From Macrolepiota albuminosa (taxonomy: Eukaryota > Basidiomycota > Agaricomycetes > Agaricales > Agaricaceae): a DNA stretch of 64,000 nucleotides. Position 1 is the first letter of the stretch. Every line of letters starts with the position of its first letter. Positions 35,524-45,578 of this stretch are shown here, one piece after another. Both the position numbers and the translations under genes were made by a program. The notes under the pieces were generated by a model. It was given only the letters and a program-made list of their open reading frames with translations, did not search any database and had not been told where the DNA came from. The stretch is taken from NCBI GenBank assembly GCA_027475525.1, contig JAMWFC010000010.1, positions 124,001-188,000 on the forward strand. The letters are read 5' to 3'.

Positions 35524-38500
35524 GTATCTCTTTGACAAACCACTCTTGTTTGTTGCTTGCTCTGAAGTCATATGCCTCAGGCATCACCCAATTGGGAAAC
35601 AAGGCATTGTCGTTCACCTTGTACCGCCTGAGCAGGGAGACATGAAACCTGGGCACAATTCTCCTTGCCTGCAATGCTGAAGGCAACTCCAGCACATAAT
35701 TCAATGTGTGTGGCTTGGCCTTCAAGATGTTATAGGGCCCAATAAACTTCAGGCACAGCTTGCTAGCCCTCCCCTTTAGGAGGTTCAGGTTTTCTGTTGA
35801 TAAGTACACCAACGAGCCCTGGGTCAACTCAGAGTCTGATCTCCATTGCTTGTTGGCATATTGTGTCTGGAAGACTCATGCCACGATAATAGCATTGTGT
35901 GCATTCGCAAGATTCTCCAATGCTTGCTGCACAAAGTCCCATACACCTTTGTGTGCCACCTCTACCCCTCTGAGTTCTCAGATCATGGAGGGCATGTACC
36001 CTTCACTCACTTCAAATGGTGCATACCCAGTGGTCTCTGAGACACTGGCATTAATTGTGAACTCAGTCAGGAGGATCTTATCCACCCAATCTTGCTGGTC
36101 AGGCCTGACCACCGTCCAGAATATCTAAGCCACACTACAATTGGCTCGTTTGGTCTGCCTGTCTGTCTGAGGGTGGAATGAGGTCAACATCAATAACTTG
36201 GCTCCAAGCAACTTATGCAGCTCATGCCACTATAGTGACGTGAATTTTGAGTTCCTATTGCTCACAATTGAGCTTGGAAGCCCATGGAGCCTCACAATAT
36301 CCTTGACATAGATCCATGAAATCTCAGATGCTGTCATTGTTGTATGCACTGGGATCAGGTGCACCATGCTTGTCATATGGCAGATTACCACTCAAAGGTA
36401 ATTAAACCCTTTGGCCTCTGGAAACGGTCCCACAAAGTCCATTCCAATGGATTCCCAGGGCTTAACTGGAATAGGCAGGGAGTGCAACTTCCCTGTGGCT
36501 TTCTGGTTACTAGTCTTTGCCCTTTGGCATGCAACACATGTCTAACAAAACTTTGTAACTTCTGTGTGCATCTGATGCCACCAGTACCACTGCCTCAGAT
36601 ATTTCAGCATCTTGCTGGCTCAAAAATGGCCCATCACCTCATGAGCCTGTGTAAGTATGGTAGTTAGGAGGCTTCAATTCTGCAGCAGACAGACTACATC
36701 ACAGTTGCAGATGTTCTGCATCCACAACAGTCCTTCAGCATCTGCCTTGAAGCATGGATGGTCATCTGGATGCTCCAACACCTCAGCACACAGTGGGTCC
36801 TTCTGGTACAGCTGTTTAACTGTGGCTCCAAAGTTGTCAGTAGCTCTTGGCAGAGGTGCATCCATGTCTCCATGCACATTCAATATATCAGCAAGGATCA
36901 TTTCACAATACCTTTGCCCTACTGGCTCCTGTTTTGAGCTCTCTGGCTGTGGACTTGTGCCCCAACAAGCCAGACTAAGCTGCTTGGCTTCTGCATCCTG
37001 TGCTTCACGCCTCTTCATCACGTGTCTACTGTGCTGCAGCTCCTGTGTTTGCATTACCCAAAGCTCTATCACATGCTCCTTGACCTCCTTATATTGATGA
37101 TAGAGGAGGTCATCTCTGTGTGGATCAATGCATATATCTGCATTGACATACTCATAGCTATCATGGTATTCGGTAGTGCTATCACTCTCAAAGTATCTTG
37201 AGAGATAGTCAGCAACCTTATTAAGCTCGCCTTTGACATATGTTATGTCAAATTGGTACCGAGACATATAGTCAATCCACTGGCGCTGCATGAGGAATAG
37301 AGATGCCTGAGTTTGCTTTATGATTGGTGATGATGTGGATTTTATATCCCATCAACTTGTCTTCCCACTTGAAGAGTGCCTCAAGTATCGCCAACGTTTC
37401 CAGTTCATGCACTGCATAGTTCTGCTGTGCCAACATGAACTTTTTAGACATGAAGCCAGTAGGGCAGCATGTTTGCCAAGTCTGCCCTTGGCCATACATA
37501 GCACCAACACCGGTCTTTGAGGCATCGCATATGAGCCATATTGGCTCAGATCACCTTGGATCAATGAGGTGATGAAGCATCATTAGTGAATAGGCCGCCA
37601 TATGAATGGTGCTTCATTCTGCATAATTGCCATTAATGGCCCCATGTATGTGGTGATATCAGGCAAACAATTGCCTATATAATTCACCAGACCCACAAAT
37701 CTCTGAACATTATTATATGTTTGTGGCACTCTTCACTCACATATACGATCTACTTTATCTTTGTCAGGGTGAATGCCCTGACTATTGATCTTGTGTCTGA
37801 GGCAATTGATTGCCTCAGAGTAGAGCTTGCATTTCTTCCATTTGAAGTACAACAAGTTTGACCTCAATTGTTTGAAAATTACTCGGAGATGCTATTCATG
37901 GTCCTCAATGGTGTCAGAGAAGATGAATATATTGTCTAGGTATATATGTATGAACTGGCCAATTACATCTTGGAATATGGAGGTCATCAACCTCTGGAAC
38001 ATAACCAGCATATTGCAGTCTCCAATCTGCATGATATTACTGATGTACATAATTGATGAGAACACCATCTTATGAATATCACTTTCTCAAATACAACCTT
38101 GTTCATATGCATCTGTCAGGTCAATCTTTGAACTTGGCACATGCCACATCTTCCCAGATTACTTCCTGATCCGGCAAGGGATTTACATCTTTTACTGTAT
38201 TGTCATTATGTTGTCAAGCATCTAACACTGTTCTCAACATCCCATCTTTCTTGGGAATACACAACAAGGGGGCCACCTGGGAGGCTAGTCTAGCCTCCCA
38301 CCACCAAGCCTTCAAGTACTGGTTAGTTTTGTCTTGCAGTTTTTGCTGCAGCACCATTAGGCATCTTGGGAGGTGGTACTGGTACACCTTGTTTTTCTCA
38401 TCAGGTTGATTTCATGGTTAACCTCCCACCAAGGAGGCAATTCCTCCATAATACCATTGAGAATATCTGCAAATTCCTCCTGCCACTACTGCTGCAGGAC

Positions 38501-39216
38501 AGGGATATTGTCCAGAGTCAGCCCCTCAGCCTTACTCTTTCCTTTATCTAGCCTTGGTCTTTGAAGGGGCACTGTTGCCCCCTCTTTTGACTTTGGTCAT
38601 TTATATTTTTCTCTGAGGGCCACAATCCTCAGTTCACTCTCATCTGGGGTATGCAACTGAGCTGGAGGCAGTTGCTTCTGCCTCCTCACAATGACAGATA
38701 CTCCATCAAACATTATCTTGCTTGGCTGAGACACTTCATCGACAGTTGCCTGTCAAAAGTGCTCCCCTTTCACATTCCAGTGCGATCCTCTCCATGCATA
38801 CATGGATGACACCAGTTCATTCCATTCTGTGGGCATTTGGAGATCAAACATGCATTCAAATGTCAGGTGCAGTACAGGTCAATCCCAGATTGATCTCTCT
38901 ATTAGCAATGGCAATGTCTCCACCCTATTCTCTTCATCTTCATCTATCACAAGGTCCTTGACCTTGATTTTCAATGATGTTGGTTGGCATTCAATCACCT
39001 TCTGAGGCTTACTGTCCTCAGCTCTCCTGCCATTGGATGCCACTTTACCTTGTACTCTGAGTGTACTGGTCTTTTTGGGCTCCTTCCCCCTCTTCAGAGT
39101 GTGCTCATACTCTTCAACCTCCTGCTCCAGCACCATAAGTGCAAGGCTATTGCTCAGCAAGCTTGCCCCAGCTTGACCTCCTCCTCCACAGTGGAAAACC
39201 GTTTCCCACTGTCTAG
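35524..39216 (-). pseudogene. Family C pol, copy 2: RT, RNase H, integrase, truncated chromodomain
   Basis: Reading from 39,216 downwards: linker (CWSRRLK, KVKDLVIDEDEEN near 38,950), RT with palm motif FIHIYLDNIFIF near 37,930 (YLDN, not YLDD), RNase H (MYGQGQTWQTCC, FMSKKFMLAQQNYAVHELETLAILEALFKWEDKL, DYMSRYQFDITYVKGELNKVADYLSRY) about 37,500-37,170, integrase, then TQGSLVYLSTENLNLLKG, LRRYKVNDNALFPNW and the start of the chromodomain (EWFVKEIL), where the family A LTR begins. Many stops and indels; CpG-poor. It gives the amino acids expected at several positions where copy 1 has TGA, for instance the second Arg of LLRRY. Confidence 0.88.
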
Positions 39217-42200
39217 TTATCTCTGCCGTATTAATAGCTTCTTCTCACTGGCTCTGTGGTGATGGATCCTCCCATCCCCATTATCCAGAGCCACCTGCAT
39301 GGCTGGAATGGTCTCACCATCCACCACAATCTGATTATTCTCAAAATCCAGAATAACATTGTGCTTACACATGTACAGTGTCCTGACAATCATGTCATAG
39401 CAGTCAGTTTGCCACATTGAGGTACTCCCAGCTCTCAGTCTTTGCACAGGCTATAGCCGCCTGTGTTCTGAACTGAACAGTAGCACAACTGCCCACAGTT
39501 CCTAGCTGAAGAAGCAATGGCTCCTTCAGCTCACTCACGTACATGTCATGTACCTGACAAAACTGAGGTGTTATACTGGTCATCATACTTGCAGAGTCCC
39601 ATAAGGTCCAAGCCTTGTGTCCATTGACTTCCATATATGATGCAAGGCATTCTTTGTCCTCTTTCTTCAATGCTGGCCTAGACAGCTTTTTGAGTGATTT
39701 GCGAAGATGTATCTTATACACCTTCATATTGGCCACTCCTATTGGGTGGTCCATTTTGCTGGTTGGGTAATCTGTTAGGGCTCCTATGAACTCAGTGTCA
39801 GATTCTCGGCCATAATAGTTGTTATCATAGACATCATACATGTCTACCTCAACATATTTGATGTCCAATCTGTCCTCCTCCTCAGAGACCTTATCTGTCT
39901 CTGTAGTCTTAGCATTGAGGTGCTTCACCTCGTCATCATCAACATCAGGCTCATTACCTGAGTCCACTTCATCCTCATCAGAGATAGCTGTCTGTGCTGC
40001 ACGCAGTCTTGCTCCATATGGGTGCTGTGGCTTAACTGGGCATTTCCTTGCAAAATGTCCCATCCTTCCGCAATTCAAGCACCTAGTATTCTGTCCTCGG
40101 ACAGGGTTGCCTCCCAACTCTGGCTTCCTCCCCATGGAAGGGTCTGACGGTTTGCCAGTGTCAGCTACCTTGCCTGCACCTGCTCCCTCCCCTGGCTTGC
40201 CTTTCACCTTGTGCTGCACCAGTGGGCAAGAGCTTCTAAACATTGGCACTTGCCTAGCCATTGGCCATAGCACAAGCCAGGGATCTGGATTGTCAGCCAA
40301 GTCTTGCTGTCTTGCCCAGAAGGTGCTGACCTTTCAGGGCTCCAGTCTTTTAGTCTGATGCACCATAGGCCGCATCTTGGACTGGTGCAGATCAAAGTGC
40401 CATGCCACTTTGCACGACTGTTTGTAGCACAGTGCATGTGCCATGAATTCTTCCACAGAATTTACTTTGGAGGAGAGTCCGTCATCACAAATCAGGACTC
40501 CCTCATTGCATCTGAAATACCTCTTAAGAACATATTTATCATTACCCAGCTGTCTGGGTATATTAACATATTCTGGGCATAATCAATCAAGGTATCATAG
40601 AAACCTTGGATGCCAAGTCTCTCCATAAACATAGCATTGACAAATGCCTCCCATGCATCTTGCATAGTTGATGCACTGACAAACTGGTTATATAGCTCAA
40701 GGATGACATCCTTGAACAATTCACTGTTGTTGTGCTCTGTTGTAGTAGAGAATGTGCTGCTAGAACCAATTCTTGGCTGGCCCATCTAAGAACTCTGGCA
40801 GCACAAACACATGTTCTCTGTCCAAGCAGTCTTCTCCATACTGGCATGATGCCAGGTGATTGCATATGTCCATCATCCAATTTTCCAAGTCACTGAACTT
40901 GGATTCTTCCTTATATGGCTAGATATGCTTGGCTTCTGCTTTATGCAGCTTGATACCCTCCAGTAGCCATAAGAGCATGTCTACTGCATTGTCAATTATA
41001 CTGCTGAGGCGCTGGTGCATATTATTATTGTACACCTTAGTCACCTCAGTTAACCCTGGTGTCTTATTCTTACCCTCTGCTGGTGGGGTAGTGGAGAATG
41101 CCCACATAGGTCTTTGACCTGCGCCATATGCTGGGGTTCCACCATTCCGTTGCTGTGGTGTGTGCCTACCACCATCTCCTCCAGCTTGTTCAACTGGATG
41201 TGAAGCTGGATATTCCCATCTTCACTCTGAGTGTTTTACCCATCTAAGATACTGTTCTTGCATAGCATCTACAGGCATTTGTCCTTCGAACACTATATCT
41301 TGATCATCTATCAAGGTATGGTCTCAGTGGTTCAGGTTCTGATTCCTCATATGCTGATATGCCACACAATCAGCCAATGTCACAGCCATCAGAATGCAAC
41401 TCTGAGGTGTCCTCTTATCCGACTTGCTTTTGACCTGTGCTGAGATGGCATCCTCCACCTCATGCTCCTCTGACCCTTCTCCTGACCTAGTAGCAGTGGA
41501 CTTCTCAGTGGACTGAGGTTACCCAGGGCAACCTTGGAATGCTTCCTGCCATTGTGCAGCATGAAATCTAAAGGCAAACTGTTCTTCTGACTCCCCTGGT
41601 TGCTAAGGAGCATAAATTTTACTCATTGCTTCCTCCAGATGGGAAGAAAGTCTTGTCCTCACTAGAATCAATGGAATGAGGTTTGCTCCCTCCAGTGCTG
41701 AGGCCATTGAACCTTGACACATCTTCCTCTGCACATACGCCTGAGCTTTGAGCTCTAGGATATGCACATAAAAATCAATATATTTCACTGAGTTTTCAGG
41801 AGGTACAATTTCACCTCTAGATACCATACAAATGTGTTTCAGCATGTACAATCCTAATCTCGTCCAAGTAGTATCCTTGGCAATTGCAGGATACTTGCCC
41901 CACACCAACATCACCTAAACTTGTAGGGTAGACCCATGGCACCCACCTTCCTCATTGTCCAATGTCTTCTGATCTTCCCAGTGGACCTCCAGTGTCTCCT
42001 GCTCTGGAATAGGTTGCTTCTGGGTCACCAGCATCGATTCAACTGGTGCCCACCAACTGCCTGATTCTGGCCCATGCATCCTACCTATAAATTGCAAAGG
42101 TCTTTGACCTTCCTTGACATTCCAGCTTGCAGTCGCTCTTCCAGGCCCTGCAGAAGGGCGACCCCCCCCTACTACCCAATGCCAGAGTGTCCCATCCTGC

Positions 42201-42370
42201 TGGCAGATCATTACACCCACCTGCCACATGGGCTGGCTGGTTCTCAGTCCACTGAGTGCCACTTGGCATTCCTTGATGCTGCAGTGGAGTATCCTCTGCT
42301 GCTGCCACTACCAATAGTTCAGGGAACGGCACTTGGCCTTGGTCTGCTGGTGTGGCTATCAGATACATGA
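39217..42370 (-). pseudogene. Family C gag-protease, copy 2
   Basis: Gag from about 42,370: blocks PEQETLEVHWEDQK (42,000), EYIDFYVHILELK-like (KYIDFYVHILELKAQAY, 41,780), capsid block AMFMERLGIQGFYDTLIDYAQN (40,640-40,600), with stops between. 40,300-39,404 is one open frame: zinc knuckle CLNCGRMGHFARKC (CX2CX4HX4C), acidic linker DSGNEPDVDDDE, and protease block WTLWDSASMM (DSAS where copy 1 has DSGS), QVHDMYVSELKEPLLLQLGTVG. It ends at TAA 39,217-39,219 after KLLIRQR, the same place where copies 1 and 3 have a stop. Confidence 0.87.
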
Positions 42371-42409
42371 ATGACTATGCAAAGGTCTCATCTTTGCAGG
42401 CAAATTCTG

Positions 42410-42752
42410 TTTGCTGATGAGTTGACATCCTTGTCAGCATGTCAACTAAAGTTTAATGTTCAACTTCCTATCAGTCTAGACTTTAGGCCTAGAATTGTAA
42501 TCCTTCTCATAGGCTGAAATTGAACCTGAAAGGTTTAAAAAAGTGAAATGATGTCAAGTGCTTAGAGTCACACAACGGAACCAGATCAATATATGATTCA
42601 GTCCTAAGAGTAGTATAACAAAAAGCTACCTTATATAAGATAGCACTATATAATGTATTACATAATCTTAACTAGGATAAAATTATGGTTGTTACTACGA
42701 GTAATCAAACTACTAAACAGAAGGTAGTTTGAGGGTCTAATAAGATGGTACA
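42410..42752 (-). repeat. Family C 5' LTR, copy 2 (approximate)
   Basis: On the minus strand a likely start TGTACCATCTTATTAG is followed by the inverted repeat around CTTATATAAGGTAGC and then GATCTGGTTCCGTTGTGTGAC and TTTCACTTTTTT. This parallels the LTRs at 8,297 and 55,896. Ends are inferred from these alignments only. Confidence 0.6.
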
Positions 42753-43766
42753 ACCAGTAGGTTGTACTGTGTATACAATAGGGATTGAACCTAGAGCAGA
42801 GGCCCTAGGTGACTCAGTTACAATGAAGTATTTGTGGCATACTCAATTAAACAAGAGGGGAAGACCTTTGTGGCCTGCAAGGCAGCAAGAGCAGCCCCAC
42901 TGCTGAGGTTGCACAGTGTTGATTGGGTGCTCACAATGTGCAAGCTGTCAGGAGACTAGTCTTTCGACTGTGTCCAAACCTATTCCAAGCTTAGTCCAAC
43001 AATGCACCTATTCCTAGCAGATCTGACAAGCTGCTCAGCCCATCCTTTCCTCCTTCATCTCTTAGTAGGCAGCCTTGATAAGTTATATGCATAGACCTTA
43101 CTCAGCATCAATTATTGTTAGTTATACTCCTTTACATACCCAGTATTAGTAATAGCACAGCCACCAATATCTCTATAATATGGGACAACTGTTTTGTGGG
43201 AATGATGTGCTTAGTCAGTTTTGACAGTTTCTGACTAAGGCTGACAAATACTTGCCTTTTTTGTTTGTTTTTCAGTAGATGTGTGTATAAAATGCTTAGA
43301 AATTTGAAAGAAAATCACCAAAAAATCAGGAAAAATTCAAAGGCTACTGATACACTGATTGTGAATTTTTTGAGGTTTATAAATGCTTAAAGAAATCTGA
43401 AAATTTCAAGAAAAATTCAATTGCTCTGTTTTTCAGGAGATGTTAGTGGAAAATGCTCAAATAATTCCAGGAAAATCACCAGAAAATGAGTAAAAATTCA
43501 AATGCTACTAATATACTGATTTTTAGTTTTTTAAAGATTTATAAATGCTGAATAAAATCCGAAAAATTCAATTTAGTTTACAATAATGCTTTGAGAGTTG
43601 TGGAAAGAGGACTGAGTTGTGAAATGCGGAGGCCTTAACCGAACGAAGTGAGGTTGAGGCTGGGAATGAGCACTGAGTTGTGAAATGCGGAGGCCTTAAC
43701 CGAACGAAGTGAGGTTGAGGCTGGAAATCAGCATTGAGTTTTCTATACATACTTGGAGCCCTAACC

Positions 43767-43920
43767 GAATGAAGTGAGGTTAGGGTGGAGGCTTAGTTGG
43801 GGGGGGTTTGGGGGCGAAGCCCCCAACGAGCTACGAAATTCGTGAATGAAGTGAGGTTAGGGTGGAGGCTTAGTTGGGGGGGGTTTGGGGGCGAAGCCCC
43901 CAACGAGCTACGAAATTCGT
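43767..43920. repeat. Exact 77-bp tandem duplication
   Basis: 43,767-43,843 repeated identically at 43,844-43,920, including the run of eight G. One of the seven 77-bp-period duplications, here inside the Helitron-like insert. Confidence 0.95.
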
Positions 43921-43940
43921 GCCAAAGGCACGAATCGGGT

Positions 43941-43942
<2 letters not shown>

Positions 43943-43979
<37 letters not shown>
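43943..43979. repeat. Poly-C tract, 37 nt
   Basis: An uninterrupted run of 37 C between GGTGG and ACGAGCTACG. It produces the poly-Gly or poly-Pro short frames seen on both strands, which are not genes. It could be a collapsed gap or slippage at a contig join, as the left and right flanks repeat the same CGAGCTACGAAATTCG phrase. Confidence 0.9.
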
Positions 43980-44318
43980 ACGAGCTACGAAATTCGTGCC
44001 AAAGGCACGAATCGTAGCTTGTAGTATATATAGGCAGCCTGTGGGATAGAATATTCCCAGGCTGAACAATGGCAGTGTTCTCCTGGCCTACACACCAAAT
44101 CAACTGTAAGCTCTCTAGCAATGTCTGACCACTTAATTAGCCTTGCTGGTCTCTTGCCTGACTCTTGCCTGCCTCTATGCCGGCTTGACTCTTGCTTGTC
44201 ACTGGCACTTGCTAGTGTGGAAAGAGTTCTGCAGATGTTCAGTGTTGCCCTTACACAAGCAATATAAACAGTGGACATGTTCACTTATCAATATAATTGA
44301 GGTGCTTTGTCAGGTTCC

Positions 44319-45449
44319 GCTGAGTTGGAGGCTTTCCAGAAAAGCAATCGCCCTTACAATGCGGACTTTGTAAGGGCGACCTCTAGAGGCTGTGGCTCAG
44401 TCACACAGCTGGCAGAGGGAGATCCAAAGTGTATTAGAATATATACTGACAATATCAAGGTAGCTACTCACCTGGCAGAGGGAGATCCAAAGAGAACAAG
44501 TCTGGGGATTCCCTATGCCAGGTTGGACGCTTCTGGGGCCTCTGAAGCATGGGAAACAACTGTACAGTACAACAAAACCTTAAAAACTCGAAAATTGACT
44601 AACCAAACAAGTGTGCAAACAAGGGAGGAAAACTCCGGACTTTAGAAGTCAGAAAGGCAAACTCCGGCTTATCTAAGCAGCCTGGAGCGGTGCTGAAGGG
44701 CCCACACTTGTCTGAGTGATAGCTAAAGAACCAGAGCACCTCAAAGGTTGAGAATAGTACTAACAGATAGTGTTGAAAAAGTAGTAACAGCAAAATGAGA
44801 GAATGATAGAAGAAATAAAGAAGTGAATGAAAGGAGAGTGAAGAAATAAAGAGTGAAAGAAGAAAGGAATGAGGAGTCCCCTGACAGACTTGACCTACGG
44901 ATACTCGGGTGTCTGGAACTCCGGGGCTAGGACTCCGGGGTTCAAGACACGGACAGGGTTAATCCCGGGAGAGGGGACTTGGTCCAGGGGTTTTGGGTTG
45001 TGAGTAGCTGAGGGTAGGGTGGGGGGTCGAGTCGTGAACCGGAGGTTCTAAGACGAGACCAAGTCAGTAAGTTAAAGTCGCAAAGTGCGTACCGATCTTA
45101 GAGCACGCGATTATCCAAGCGTGCCAGTCAAGCGTGCCAGTCAATGCGTACCAGTCAAACAGAGGGCACGCAACAATCTAAGAAATGCAAATGTAAACAG
45201 TGTAATATCAAGACTAATGAGTACAACGAGGAACTATGCTATAAGTACTATGGGACCGGGTCTTGGGGTTCCAGGGTGTCTGGGATGGGTTCCGGGGGTC
45301 ATTGAGTAGTGGGCAGGAACTGTATACCTGGATCACGCGTGTGGGGCACGTGATCAATTGGCGTGGAGGGAGCTGTGATGCGTGATGCACGTGATCCGAT
45401 TGTTGATCGGGGTGTCCCGGGGTGGGTCCGGAGGAGAGAGGTCATGACA
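44319..45449 (-). repeat. Element B 3' LTR containing a solo LTR-A
   Basis: On +, TGTCAGGTTCCGCTG to GAGAGGTCATGACA. The insertion 44,369-44,886 and its duplicated GACTT interrupt it; compare the uninterrupted GCGGACTTGACCTACGG in the right LTR at 54,840. It has lost about 120 bp near 45,410 relative to the right LTR. Confidence 0.92.
44369..44886 (-). repeat. Solo LTR, family A, best-preserved copy
   Basis: 518 bp, TGTAAGGGCGACCTC to GAGTCCCCTGACA, with perfect GACTT target duplications (44,364-44,368 and 44,887-44,891). It inserted after element B did, so family A was active most recently of the LTR families here. Confidence 0.95.
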
Positions 45450-45462
45450 TCACTCCCCTCTC
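45450..45462 (-). promoter_or_regulatory. Element B polypurine tract
   Basis: On the minus strand GAGAGGGGAGTGA directly precedes the 3' LTR (TGTCATGACC). This is the expected primer site for plus-strand DNA synthesis. Confidence 0.7.
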
Positions 45463-45578
45463 AGCGCCGAGATCCTCCAAGGCGCACGTAGCCAGTGGTC
45501 CAGACCGGGGTCCAATCGTGGGATCCGGCACCTGACCTGCCATGTATAGAAAAAAAAATTTTACCATCAAGTCCAACC

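Larger units (their letters stand above)
43170..44021. mobile_element. Helitron-like non-autonomous insertion (candidate)
   Basis: The insertion lies exactly between A and T of CAATA|TAGTATA, a site seen empty in the LTR-G at 31,421. It makes no target duplication. It begins TCTCTATAATATGGGAC and ends with the hairpin ATTCGTGCC-AAA-GGCACGAAT followed eight bases later by CTTG. A 5' TC, a 3' hairpin shortly before the terminus and A|T insertion are Helitron hallmarks, though the classical end is CTRR and CTTG differs. The right half is GC-rich with repeated GAACGAAGTGAGGTT phrases and a GGGGGCGAAGCCCCC hairpin. No Rep/helicase coding. The given length includes one 77-bp duplication. Confidence 0.6.
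42947..44255 (-). repeat. Solo LTR, family G, split by an 852-bp insertion
   Basis: TGTCAGGAGACTAG at 42,947 and CCCTTACA at 44,255, flanked by perfect CAAGC target duplications (42,942-42,946 and 44,256-44,260). The LTR proper is 42,947-43,169 plus 44,022-44,255, about the same size as the 478-bp copies. The inserted part is described separately. Confidence 0.9.

Noticed and set aside
43600..44017. A CRISPR-like array in the repeated GAACGAAGTGAGGTT sequence
   Set aside because: Repeats are few, nested hairpins of uneven spacing, and the context is eukaryotic transposon DNA with no cas genes.
43797..44121. Open frames rich in poly-Gly or poly-Pro on both strands
   Set aside because: They are translations of the 37-nt poly-C tract and the GC-rich hairpin repeats, with no conserved protein features.
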